Positions 15,844 through 21,930 of a stretch of 21,930 bases of DNA are shown here, in pieces (the first letter of the stretch is position 1; each line of letters opens with the position of its first letter). The translations under genes and the position numbers were made by a program. The notes under the pieces are model-generated. The model saw only the letters and a list, made by a program, of their open reading frames with translations. It was not told the origin of the DNA and ran no database searches. The stretch is from Phycisphaerae bacterium (GTDB lineage: Bacteria; Planctomycetota; Phycisphaerae; UBA1845; UTPLA1), in the NCBI GenBank assembly GCA_016935885.1, contig JAFGQA010000165.1:1-21930 (forward strand). The letters are read 5' to 3'.

Positions 15844-15973
15844 GGGGTGGCATGGGTAACGAACGACACGCCCCACGGGGGCTGGTCGTTCATCGCCCGT
15901 GAAAACGGGCTCGTATGGATGCCCACGGGTAACCTCCGCCACCGCTGGCGGCTCCGCTTACCCGTGCCACCCC
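15844..15973. repeat. Multi-hairpin (cloverleaf-like) palindromic element
   Basis: A 16-bp outer stem, 15844-15859 (starting GGGGTGGCATGGG) with 15958-15973, has one mismatch. It encloses three hairpins. 15861-15891 pairs GAACGAC with GTCGTTC around an inner GCCCC/GGGGC stem. 15895-15910 pairs GCCCGT with ACGGGC around GAAA. 15936-15951 pairs CCGCCA with TGGCGG. If transcribed it would fold as a four-way junction with a GNRA tetraloop. Position, 194 bases before sucD on the minus strand, does not show whether it is a leader RNA or just a repeat. Confidence 0.65.
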
Positions 15974-16078
15974 GCCAAAGACGTACCAATCGTGCGAGGC
16001 ATTGTATCGCGCCGGCCTGCCGGAGAGAAGTGGCCTGTGCAAACCCCGGCAGTGCGGGGTTCGGCTGAAAAACGCCGG

Positions 16079-16218
16079 GTGCCACTGGCAGCTTGCCTGC
16101 CAGTGTGCGGGTCCGTGACAGCTAACGCGGGTGCCACTGGCAACTTGCCTGCCAGTGCGTACGCCGCACATGTCCACCGCTGAGACCGCACGGGCGGACA
16201 AAGCCGGCCCGTGCCCGA
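16079..16218 (+). repeat. Palindromic elements, GGTGCCAC family (one and a half copies)
   Basis: There are two hairpins. One is perfect over 9 bp: CACTGGCAG, CTTGC, CTGCCAGTG at 16083-16105. One has a single mismatch, at 16135-16157. The region 16109-16218 aligns with 21708-21817, including the shared GGGTCCGTGACAG lead-in and the GACCGCACGGGCGGACAA segment on the right. Confidence 0.65.
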
Positions 16219-16420
16219 GTCCACCGGCCCGGACGCTGGCAGGACGGCCCACTACATGTTACGATGGCTCAGCACACGCGGCGAAGCGGGCTCCTGGAGT
16301 GAAACGCCGGGTGGCTCACCTCTTCAAATGTGGGGGACACGATTGAGAGTGTCGTTGAGGCTCACAGGGTGAAGCATGGGATCCATTAATTCCGAAGGAC
16401 GAGAGTGAGAGTACGAACCC

Positions 16421-16669
16421 ATGACAGACCAACAACTCCTTGAGCGAATCACCATCAATCCGAAGGTGATGGTCGGTAAGCCGGTCATCAAGGGTACACG
16501 CCTGGCTATCGAGTACGTTCTGAACCTGCTGGCCCACGGGGCCACAGTTGCAGAGATTCTCGAGGAATATGAAGGACTGACCCAGGAGGATATCCAGGCG
16601 TGTTTACTGTTTGCTACGCGCTCACTGGAGAACACGGCTTTCATGCCACTCGCCTCGGAGACGGCATAA
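16421..16669 (+). CDS. DUF433 antitoxin
   Basis: The product is 82 residues and nearly all DUF433 domain: INPKVMVGKPVIKGTRLAIEYV (12-33), then a helix-turn-helix-like part (GATVAEILEEY, LTQEDIQACLLFA). DUF433 proteins are predicted antitoxins that pair with PIN-like DUF5615 toxins, binding both toxin and promoter DNA. The TAA stop is followed with no gap by the ATG of the toxin, so translation is likely coupled. ATG 16421 gives the usual length; upstream purines (GAAGGACGAGAG) are a poor ribosome-binding site. Confidence 0.88.
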   Translation: MTDQQLLERITINPKVMVGKPVIKGTRLAIEYVLNLLAHGATVAEILEEYEGLTQEDIQACLLFATRSLENTAFMPLASETA

Positions 16670-17020
16670 ATGCGCTTTCTGGTGGATGAATGCACCGGTC
16701 CGGCAGTGGCACGCTGGCTTCGCAAGCAGGGACACGAAGTCTTCTGTGTTTACAGTGAAGCGCGGGGGATGGACGATGATGCCGTGATCCAGAAGGCCTT
16801 AGCTGAGGACCGGATTCTAGTCACGAACGACAAGGACTTCGGAGAGAAGGTCCATCGCGAACGACGCCCCCACAAGGGTGTTGTTCTTCTGCGCCTTGAA
16901 GACGAGCGAACCTCCGGCAAGATCAACACGATCCGGCGATTACTCGATCGTTACCCTGATCGGTTGAGGGGCGCTTTTGTCGTTGTCACCGAGACGCGAG
17001 TTCGCTTTGTTCAGACATAG
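16670..17020 (+). CDS. DUF5615 PIN-like toxin
   Basis: The product is 116 residues, a compact PIN-like nuclease of the DUF5615 family. Acidic positions expected to bind metal are D6 and E7 (FLVDEC), D35-D37 (GMDDDAV) and D54 with D56 (VTNDKDFG). The strand-helix pattern and the closing VVVTETRVRF are typical. It probably cleaves RNA and is held in check by the DUF433 protein encoded directly before it. The whole pair is 600 bases between structured repeats, fitting an accessory, exchangeable module. A strong hairpin with a TTCG loop begins 18 bases after its stop. Confidence 0.86.
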   Translation: MRFLVDECTGPAVARWLRKQGHEVFCVYSEARGMDDDAVIQKALAEDRILVTNDKDFGEKVHRERRPHKGVVLLRLEDERTSGKINTIRRLLDRYPDRLRGAFVVVTETRVRFVQT

Positions 17021-17031
17021 CAAAGCGAGAC

Positions 17032-17121
17032 GGATGGCCCACTGCTTCGGCAGTGGGGGCGCGAATCGGGAAAACACACCACGATCATTCGCGCCCCCAT
17101 CGCCAAAGCGATGGGCCACCC
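17032..17121. terminator. TTCG-loop hairpin and palindrome between convergent genes
   Basis: CCCACTGC (17038-17045), TTCG, GCAGTGGG (17050-17057) is a perfect 8-bp stem closed C-G around a TTCG loop. GGGGGCGCGAAT (17055-17066) pairs with ATTCGCGCCCCC (17087-17098). A third stem pairs CATCGC with GCGATG around CAAA, immediately to the right. It lies between the toxin stop (17020) and the convergent phosphodiesterase gene, whose stop at 17085-17087 is inside it. A bidirectional terminator role is likely. Confidence 0.65.
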
Positions 17122-18719
17122 CGCCCGCCGAGCGAGGGCTTCGAGCTTTCAGAGTTCGCTGGTTTTTGGGGCTTGGCGCCTGCTGCGTCATGGGGCGGGA
17201 CCTGCAAGGCCTCGAGCACGTCCTCCGAGCGGAGCACGCTCGGAGGGGGCCCCGGCGTGGCGTTCGTTAGGAGGAAGGTGACGCTGCTGAGATAGTCGAG
17301 CCCGCCATGTGTGCTGGCGACGGGCGCGACGAAGAAGTGGAAGAACTTCGAGCCGTAACACGCGTCGGGCTTGAGCGAGACGATCAGGTCGGCCGGTTTC
17401 TCCACCAAGTCGTCAAAGCATGTCCAAATGCGGTGCAAGGGATCGGGGTACGTGTGATCGGCGGTCGCCATCAGCAGGGGCCGGTCGGCAATCGCCCCGT
17501 CCTCCGTGATGTGGCCTTCGGCTCGCAGTCGTTCGAGGATCGGAGCGAGCGCGAGGGGATCGCCGTCCGACGTGTCGTAGACGAATCCGCCCGGCCGCTT
17601 CCGGATCGTAGCGATGGCGGCGGCGTTCTGGACGACGACGTGGTTGCCTTCCCGAAACATCGCCAAATCAACGCCTGGATGCCGGACGAGTGCCGCGGCG
17701 ACGGCACGCGGACGGTCGGTATGGAATTGGGCACATGTGACCAGGCCGTAGCTGATGATGACCACGTCGTTGGGGTCTTTGATGGACTTGCCGATGCGGA
17801 AACCCGCATTGGTCAGGGTCTCCTCGAAGCTGACGCGCTGGCACTGTCGCAGGCTTTGGCCGTGATCGGCGAGGATGGAGAAGCGGACCTTGCCGCGGCG
17901 GTCGTAGGTCACGCGTTCGCAGAGCTTCTCAACCTCGGTCAGATAGGCACGGATGCCCTTCTCGCCCTGCCGCGTGCCGATGCCGGCGGCCCCCACGGAG
18001 TAGGCCACGGCGAGCGGAGCCTCGGTCACAGAGCCGGCTCGTGTCAAGCCGGTGGACCTGCTGAACAACCTGTGCATCTCGCGAAGCTCGGCCGAAAACA
18101 CGGACCACGGGTTCAGGTAGGTGTTCACCGCAACGCTTTGTGGCGCGTGGTAGTCCACGGCCGCCGTCCAAGGCGTGTTCTTGCCGCTCATGTAAACGTC
18201 GTTGCCGTTGCTGAGCGCATTCCTTTCGCGGTCGAAGTACAGGGCCTCGACGGCGATGCAGGGCTTCGTGTGGAAGACGCGCGACAACGCCACGTCGGTC
18301 ATCGCCGGAAACACGCTCACCAGGCGCGCCGGCGGATCGAAAAGCCGGAAATGGCCTTCGTCGTACATGGCCTTGACCACGTCAAATGGGACACCGTCGA
18401 GAACGATGATGAAGTGGGGCCGGTCCGCGTGGCTGCCGCTCAGCTCGACCGTTTCGTCGGGCCGGCCGTCGGCGTCGTCGTCAAAGCTCAGCGTGGTGAT
18501 GCGGCCGTCTTCGAGATGCTGCTGGTAGTTTGGCTGGGGGGCGTCGCCGAGTAGATAAACTCGGGTGGTCACGCCCTCGCGGGCCGATCGCGTTTGAACA
18601 GGCCCGTCTGGCCAGTCCGGGTGATACCGACAGCCCGCGGAGCAGAGGCAAAGGCCCAGGGCGACGCTGATAGTGGTGATGCGGCCGTGTAACCGTCGTG
18701 GGTCGGAAGTGGCGTCCAT
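17085..18719 (-). CDS. Putative lipoprotein of the alkaline phosphatase/phosphodiesterase superfamily
   Basis: The product is 544 residues. The N-terminus has a basic stretch, a hydrophobic segment and CSAGC, so lipidation at C30 is possible though position -3 is atypical. DDDADGRPDE (80-89) looks like a calcium-binding loop. The alkaline-phosphatase-like fold follows: IIVLDGVPFD (D108), FPAMTDVALS (candidate nucleophile T141), ILADHGQSL (D285, H286), a possible metal site ATADHTYPD near 419-427, and STHGGLD (H471). Hydrolysis or transfer of a phosphoester outside the cytoplasm is inferred; the substrate is unknown. The last 15 or so residues (GGRGGPSLWRWGRE) are encoded by a palindromic element, which also provides the stop. 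It is probably in one operon with the genes upstream on the minus strand. Confidence 0.78.
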   Translation of the reverse strand: MDATSDPRRLHGRITTISVALGLCLCSAGCRYHPDWPDGPVQTRSAREGVTTRVYLLGDAPQPNYQQHLEDGRITTLSFDDDADGRPDETVELSGSHADRPHFIIVLDGVPFDVVKAMYDEGHFRLFDPPARLVSVFPAMTDVALSRVFHTKPCIAVEALYFDRERNALSNGNDVYMSGKNTPWTAAVDYHAPQSVAVNTYLNPWSVFSAELREMHRLFSRSTGLTRAGSVTEAPLAVAYSVGAAGIGTRQGEKGIRAYLTEVEKLCERVTYDRRGKVRFSILADHGQSLRQCQRVSFEETLTNAGFRIGKSIKDPNDVVIISYGLVTCAQFHTDRPRAVAAALVRHPGVDLAMFREGNHVVVQNAAAIATIRKRPGGFVYDTSDGDPLALAPILERLRAEGHITEDGAIADRPLLMATADHTYPDPLHRIWTCFDDLVEKPADLIVSLKPDACYGSKFFHFFVAPVASTHGGLDYLSSVTFLLTNATPGPPPSVLRSEDVLEALQVPPHDAAGAKPQKPANSESSKPSLGGRGGPSLWRWGRE

Positions 18720-18784
18720 CCCTCAATGGTGATCCATCCGGTCGCGGCCTGCAACTGGTGTGCTTCACAGGTCAACGAGTCGAT

Positions 18785-19699
18785 TCACGCTGCTCCGTTT
18801 CGCTTCCTGGCCATCCGGCGGAGTTCCTCGATGGTCTTGCCGCGGAACTTCCTGGAGAGCTCCTGGTACTCGGCGGCGGCCTGTTCGTGCAGGTCGCTGC
18901 GTTCGTATTGCTCGGCCCGTCGGAGGGCGGCGGCGATGTAGCGGCGTTTCCCCTCGCTCTTGATCAGTCCGTACAGTTCCCGGTCAGCCCTGAGCTCCCT
19001 TAGACGCCGGACGCACTCGTGCCCCGTGGGGCAATCAGGATACCGCTTGGCGATCGTGCCCAGGAGTTTGTAGATGTCGTAGTACTTGGCCCGGTCTTCC
19101 TTCAGCTTCTGCTCCAGGATGGCGATCCGCTTGAACCTCCTTACGGCTTCGTATTCCTGAATCGCCTCGCGGGTCCGCGGGTCGGCCTCGATCTCCTTGA
19201 TGAGAGCCGCGGCGTCCCGGGCCACGTTAGGGGCGTGCCGGGCGCCGGGGAGGCCCCCAAACAGGTTGGCGTATCGCACCTTCGTCTGCTTGGCGAGATC
19301 GAGGGCCTCTCGGTACTGCCCGTCTTGGAAAAGAGCGGCCGCTTCTTCGAGGCGGGCCACGCCTTCGCGGTGAAGTTGCACGAGTCGGTCGAGTGCGGCC
19401 CGACCGGGCCCATAGGTGCCGACGAGCCCGATCACGATCTTGAACTTGCACTTAGCTCGCTGGACGCAGCCTTTCTCCAGGAGCCTGATGCCTGCGACAA
19501 GGTATCTGTCGGCCCTCTGGCGGTCGGCTTGGGTGACGCCGACGAAGCGGGGATACTGGCGGGAGCGGCCACGGCCGCAGCCACGAGGGCCTCACCCCCG
19601 GCCGAACGCGTCGGCCGGGTGGAAAACAGCCAGCAAGGCACACAGAACCGCGATCCCCCGGCAACAGCGTCCAAACACCGATGGAGATTGAATGGTCAT
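18785..19699 (-). pseudogene. Secreted helical-repeat protein gene broken by an in-frame TGA
   Basis: The reading frame from ATG 19699 (AGGA 6 bases upstream) to the stop at 18785 is 305 codons, one more than its intact neighbour paralogue. It contains no frameshift, only a TGA at 19592-19594, codon 36. Before it lies a signal peptide (hydrophobic IAVLCALLAVF, then PADAFGRG). After it the frame resumes with RADRYLVAGIRLLEKG and the rest of the domain. The intact copy has a glycine-rich linker at this point, so a GGA-to-TGA change is the simplest explanation. A shortened product from GTG 19435 would lack the signal peptide. A sequencing error cannot be excluded; otherwise this is a recent loss. 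Confidence 0.75.
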
Positions 19700-19820
19700 G
19701 TCGCATCCTACCTCGCCGACGGCATGGTCTCAGGGATCGGTTGTGATCTGATTCAATGGCTCGTCATCTCCGCGATCGCGTGCCTCCCCTGACATCAGAC
19801 ACCGGGCGCCGGGCACGGGT

Positions 19821-19907
19821 TAGCAGCCCATGGCGAGACTGTGGCGCCGGCGTCTCGCTGGTGGTTCTCACGGTCAGCAGCGGCGTTTCCGAACCGCTTT
19901 CTTCCCT
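19821..19907 (+). repeat. 87-bp interspersed repeat, copy A
   Basis: It is about 85 % identical over 87 bases, without gaps, to 21844-21930. It contains a CTGTGGCGCCGGCG, TCT, CGCTGGTGG hairpin (imperfect), tying it to the CTGTGGCAC palindromes. It sits in the gap between the broken and intact paralogues (19700-19942). Confidence 0.7.
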
Positions 19908-19942
19908 TTTACCACGGGCTGCAGGCAGGGGCGTGGAGGTTA

Positions 19943-20854
19943 TCATCGCTTCTCGGCCATCTTCCGAAGCTCATCGAGGCTCCTTCCGGGGAACCTTCTC
20001 GCGAGCTTCTCGTACTCTGCCTTGGCATCTTCGTGCAGACCGTTGCGCTCGTACTGCTCGGCCCGCCGCAGGCTGGTGGTGATGAGGCGGCGCCGCTGCT
20101 CCTCCTTGATGAACTTGTGCAGCTTCTCGTCGCCCTTGAGTAGCCCCAGGCGCTGGGCGCACTCGCGACCGGTGGGGCAGTCAGGATACCGCTTGGCGAT
20201 CTTGCCCAGGAGCTTGAAGACGTCATAGTACTTGGCGCGGTCCTTGCCGGCCTGCTTCTCCAGGATCTTGACCCGCTTGAACTTCCTCGCGGCGGCGTAT
20301 TCCTGGATGGCCTCGCGGGCCTTCGGGTCGGCCTCGATTTGCTTCATCAGCAACGCCGCCTCCTGGGCAACGTTTGGCAGGTGCCCGGTACCGGGCACGC
20401 CGCCGAACAGGTTGGCGTAAAGGACCTTCGTCTCCTTGGCGAGCTTGAGCGCCTCTCTATACTGGGCCTTCTCGAAAAGGTCGGCGGCCTGCTCTAGGTG
20501 GGCCATCCCTTCGCTGTGAAGACTGAGGAGTTGACTGAAGGCCGCTTGCCCCACGCCTTCCGTGCCCACGAGTTCGATCACTGCCTTGAACTTGCTCTTG
20601 GCGGGCTGGACACGCCCCTTCTCCAGAAGCTTGTTGCCGGCGTCGAAGTACTTCTGGGCCTTGCGGCGAATGGCTTCCGCCTGTTTGGCGGGATCCGTGG
20701 GATCGCCGATGCGCGGACCCCCCTGGCCACCGTGGCGACCGCCGCCGCCAAGGCCGATCTGAGCCTCCGCTGGGTACGCGAAGACCAGCAACGTGCAGAC
20801 ACCCACAATCCCCCAGCGGCAGGCTCCGAGCCCCCACGGAGATCGACGGTTCAT
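19943..20854 (-). CDS. Secreted alpha-helical (TPR-like) repeat protein
   Basis: The product is 303 residues with no family name I can give. A signal peptide covers 1-31 (MNRRSPWG, hydrophobic core, ending AEA before Q32). A glycine-rich linker follows (34-50), then about 240 residues of charged amphipathic helices. Segments such as FEKAQYREALKLAKETKV, LGKIAKRYPDCPTGRECAQRL and AEQYERNGLHEDAKAEYEKLARRFPG look like TPR/BamD-type helical hairpins, so a periplasmic protein-protein scaffold is plausible. ATG 20854 has GAGGG 7 bases upstream; the longer in-frame start at 20932 lies inside the previous gene. It begins 17 bases after the DUF2617-like gene. A broken tandem duplicate follows. Confidence 0.75.
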   Translation of the reverse strand: MNRRSPWGLGACRWGIVGVCTLLVFAYPAEAQIGLGGGGRHGGQGGPRIGDPTDPAKQAEAIRRKAQKYFDAGNKLLEKGRVQPAKSKFKAVIELVGTEGVGQAAFSQLLSLHSEGMAHLEQAADLFEKAQYREALKLAKETKVLYANLFGGVPGTGHLPNVAQEAALLMKQIEADPKAREAIQEYAAARKFKRVKILEKQAGKDRAKYYDVFKLLGKIAKRYPDCPTGRECAQRLGLLKGDEKLHKFIKEEQRRRLITTSLRRAEQYERNGLHEDAKAEYEKLARRFPGRSLDELRKMAEKR

Positions 20855-20871
20855 GGTTGGCCCTCGTGTCG

Positions 20872-21444
20872 TCAGCGACCCTTTTTGTCGGGCGCGGTCT
20901 CGAAGATGGACTGGGTCCTCAGTATACGCCACTCGCCGGGAAAGACGTGGTAGGCGTGGATGTGCAGCTCGTACTGGCGGGTTTCATAATCGATGAACGT
21001 GAAGGGATTGAGGCCGTTGGTCGTCCACTGGTCATAGGGGACAAACAGGCCCTTTTTCTGGGCATAGCGGACCAGATCGCGGTATGTCGTCCGGAAAATG
21101 TGCTCGGTCGTCTCCTCAACCTGGCTGCTGAAGATATAGCGCACGCTGTCGCCGAAGCGGTATTGGAAGTCCCGCTCGCCCCGGAAGCGGAATTGGGTGA
21201 CTAGGTTACGATCGGTGAGCAGCTCGCCGGGAACCGCCGTCAACTCGGTGACCATCGTGCCCGCGCACTGGACAGTCACAAGATGGCTAAGTCCGATGAT
21301 CCAAATGTCCGCCTGGAAGTTGCTGTACTCAATGTGCTTGTCCAGGTAGATGTGAAACAGTTCCGGATGGAGCGCGCGACGGTAGAGGAAGAAACTCAGG
21401 TCGGTGCTTCGCTGTTTTGTCAAACCCAATTCCAAGTCAGTCAC
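20872..21444 (-). CDS. DUF2617-like protein of unknown function
   Basis: The product is 190 residues, soluble, without signal peptide or membrane segments. The start LSFFLYRRALHPELFHIYLDKHIE, followed by alternating strands (QADIWIIGLSHLVTVQ, VTELTA) and FRFRGERDFQYRF, resembles what I remember of the DUF2617 family, but I could not compare sequences. No catalytic motif stands out. The start is uncertain: GTG 21444 is followed by several in-frame TTG codons (LELGL), and no strong ribosome-binding site marks either. A good promoter lies about 56 bases upstream. The next gene begins 17 bases after its stop, so both are likely one transcript. Confidence 0.7.
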   Translation of the reverse strand: MTDLELGLTKQRSTDLSFFLYRRALHPELFHIYLDKHIEYSNFQADIWIIGLSHLVTVQCAGTMVTELTAVPGELLTDRNLVTQFRFRGERDFQYRFGDSVRYIFSSQVEETTEHIFRTTYRDLVRYAQKKGLFVPYDQWTTNGLNPFTFIDYETRQYELHIHAYHVFPGEWRILRTQSIFETAPDKKGR

Positions 21445-21500
21445 CCCGCGAATTCCGTTCGTGGCCTAGCATGCTCCGACCTCCAGGCACTCTTCTGGTC

Positions 21501-21530
21501 ATTATATCTTGAGCAGTTACGCCTCAGCAA
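21501..21530 (-). promoter_or_regulatory. Sigma-70-type promoter of the DUF2617-like operon
   Basis: On the minus strand TTGCTG (plus 21525-21530) and a perfect TATAAT (plus 21501-21506) are separated by 18 bases, in a locally AT-rich stretch. The -10 box lies about 56 bases before GTG 21444. No operator is recognised. Confidence 0.5.
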
Positions 21531-21707
21531 TGAAATTGTTTGCGGAAAGACAGGTTTCAGATGCCCCACGCTCAACTTCAAGCACATAACCATAATAATA
21601 GAAAGCACTTGCGGCGCAGGCTCCCTGAAGAAAGAATTGGCCTCGGCGTGTACTTTCTGCCTGCACCATCAGATGCCACCGAAGCTTGCGCAGCTCGCGG
21701 TTCGACG

Positions 21708-21817
21708 AGGGTCCGTGACAGTTTGGGCGGGTGCCACTGGCAGCTCGCCTGCCAGTGTGTATGCCCCATGTGCCCACCGGAGAGACCGCACGGGCGGACA
21801 AGCCGCCCGTGGCACCC
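21708..21817 (+). repeat. Palindromic element, GGTGCCAC family (full copy)
   Basis: Outer arms GGGTGCCAC (21729-21737) and GTGGCACCC (21809-21817) are perfect. Two perfect inner hairpins are present: CACTGGCAG, CTCGC, CTGCCAGTG (21735-21757) and CGGGCGG, ACAAG, CCGCCCG (21791-21809). It aligns with 16109-16218. Confidence 0.7.
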
Positions 21818-21843
21818 AAAATCGAATGCCGCCGGAGGTGTCA

Positions 21844-21930
21844 TAGCAGGCCGTGGCAAAACTGTGGCACCGGCGTCTCGCCGGTGGCTTTCACGGTCAG
21901 AAACGGCGTTTCCGAACCACTGTTTTCCCT
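21844..21930 (+). repeat. 87-bp interspersed repeat, copy B (cut by window end)
   Basis: It matches 19821-19907 at about 85 % without gaps. The hairpin CACCGGCG, TCT, CGCCGGTG (21868-21886) is perfect here and nearly the same as the one at 8299-8317. The right end may continue beyond the window. Confidence 0.7.

Larger units (their letters stand above)
15651..16420. other. Long repeat-rich non-coding gap
   Basis: These 770 bases separate sucD from the toxin-antitoxin pair, and I find no credible gene on either strand. Positions 15651-15843 should hold the sucD leader and promoter but show no convincing boxes. Positions 15844-15973 and 16079-16218 are structured palindromic elements. Positions 16219-16420 lead into the antitoxin gene and contain no recognisable signal beyond purine-rich sequence before its ATG. 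Confidence 0.6.
21445..21930. other. Promoter region and repeats at the window end
   Basis: No gene is visible in these 486 bases. Positions 21480-21620 are noticeably more AT-rich than the surroundings and hold the promoter of the minus-strand cluster. Positions 21708-21817 and 21844-21930 are palindromic repeats. Confidence 0.55.

Noticed and set aside
14406..15902. A 498-codon plus-strand frame over sucD.
   Set aside because: It is the mirror of a well-conserved enzyme in GC-rich DNA, where antisense frames stay open by chance.
16079..16160. Two similar hairpins about 50 bases apart looked briefly like a CRISPR start.
   Set aside because: There are only two units, no regular spacers and no cas genes; they match dispersed palindromes elsewhere in the window.
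17307..18554. A 415-codon plus-strand frame over the phosphodiesterase gene.
   Set aside because: It is antisense to a frame with a signal peptide and ordered catalytic motifs; no motif is seen in the mirror.
19592..19594. TGA read as selenocysteine in the broken paralogue.
   Set aside because: It falls in a glycine-rich linker, not a redox site, and I see no matching SECIS-like hairpin just after it; a nonsense change is simpler.

Overview
The window reads as a GC-rich piece of a planctomycete genome, probably from an uncultivated lineage related to Phycisphaerae. This is inferred from family content. Supporting points are a short secreted protein that joins an N-terminal domain seen in many Planctomycetota secreted proteins to a dockerin-like calcium-binding tail, a TMTC-like membrane/TPR protein, a sulfatase remnant, a very high density of palindromic intergenic elements, and the GAAGGAT heptamer repeat. 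I see no rRNA, tRNA or CRISPR array. No complete insertion sequence is present, although a small MITE-like element is.

Layout. Positions 1-1543 hold a tandem-domain universal stress protein gene (minus strand) between two same-orientation copies of a roughly 132-bp MITE-like repeat. Positions 1570-8068 are a plus-strand run that looks like surface-glycan work: a membrane GT2 glycosyltransferase, a flippase-like LPG-synthase-TM protein, a DPM1-like GT2, an AsnB-type amidotransferase and a small secreted dockerin-like protein. Convergent to it on the minus strand (8411-13525) are a nucleotide-sugar epimerase, a membrane/TPR protein and a large TMTC-like GT-C/TPR protein, so the first 13.5 kb is largely envelope or glycoconjugate biosynthesis. 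folP (dihydropteroate synthase) starts divergently at about 13.6 kb. It ends tail-to-tail over the C-terminal remnant of a sulfatase, which abuts an orphan sucD (succinyl-CoA ligase alpha) with no sucC beside it.

Positions 15651-16420 are non-coding and full of hairpins. A compact DUF433/DUF5615 toxin-antitoxin pair follows (16421-17020). The last part is a minus-strand cluster read right to left: a DUF2617-like protein with a recognisable promoter, a secreted alpha-helical repeat protein, a second copy of it broken by one in-frame TGA, and a lipoprotein-like member of the alkaline-phosphatase/phosphodiesterase superfamily.

The most distinctive features are the MITE-like repeat, at least three palindrome architectures (some with UUCG- or GAAA-type tetraloops) packed into almost every intergenic gap and sometimes supplying the last codons and stop of a neighbouring gene, the nonsense-broken paralogue, and the sulfatase remnant fused behind sucD.
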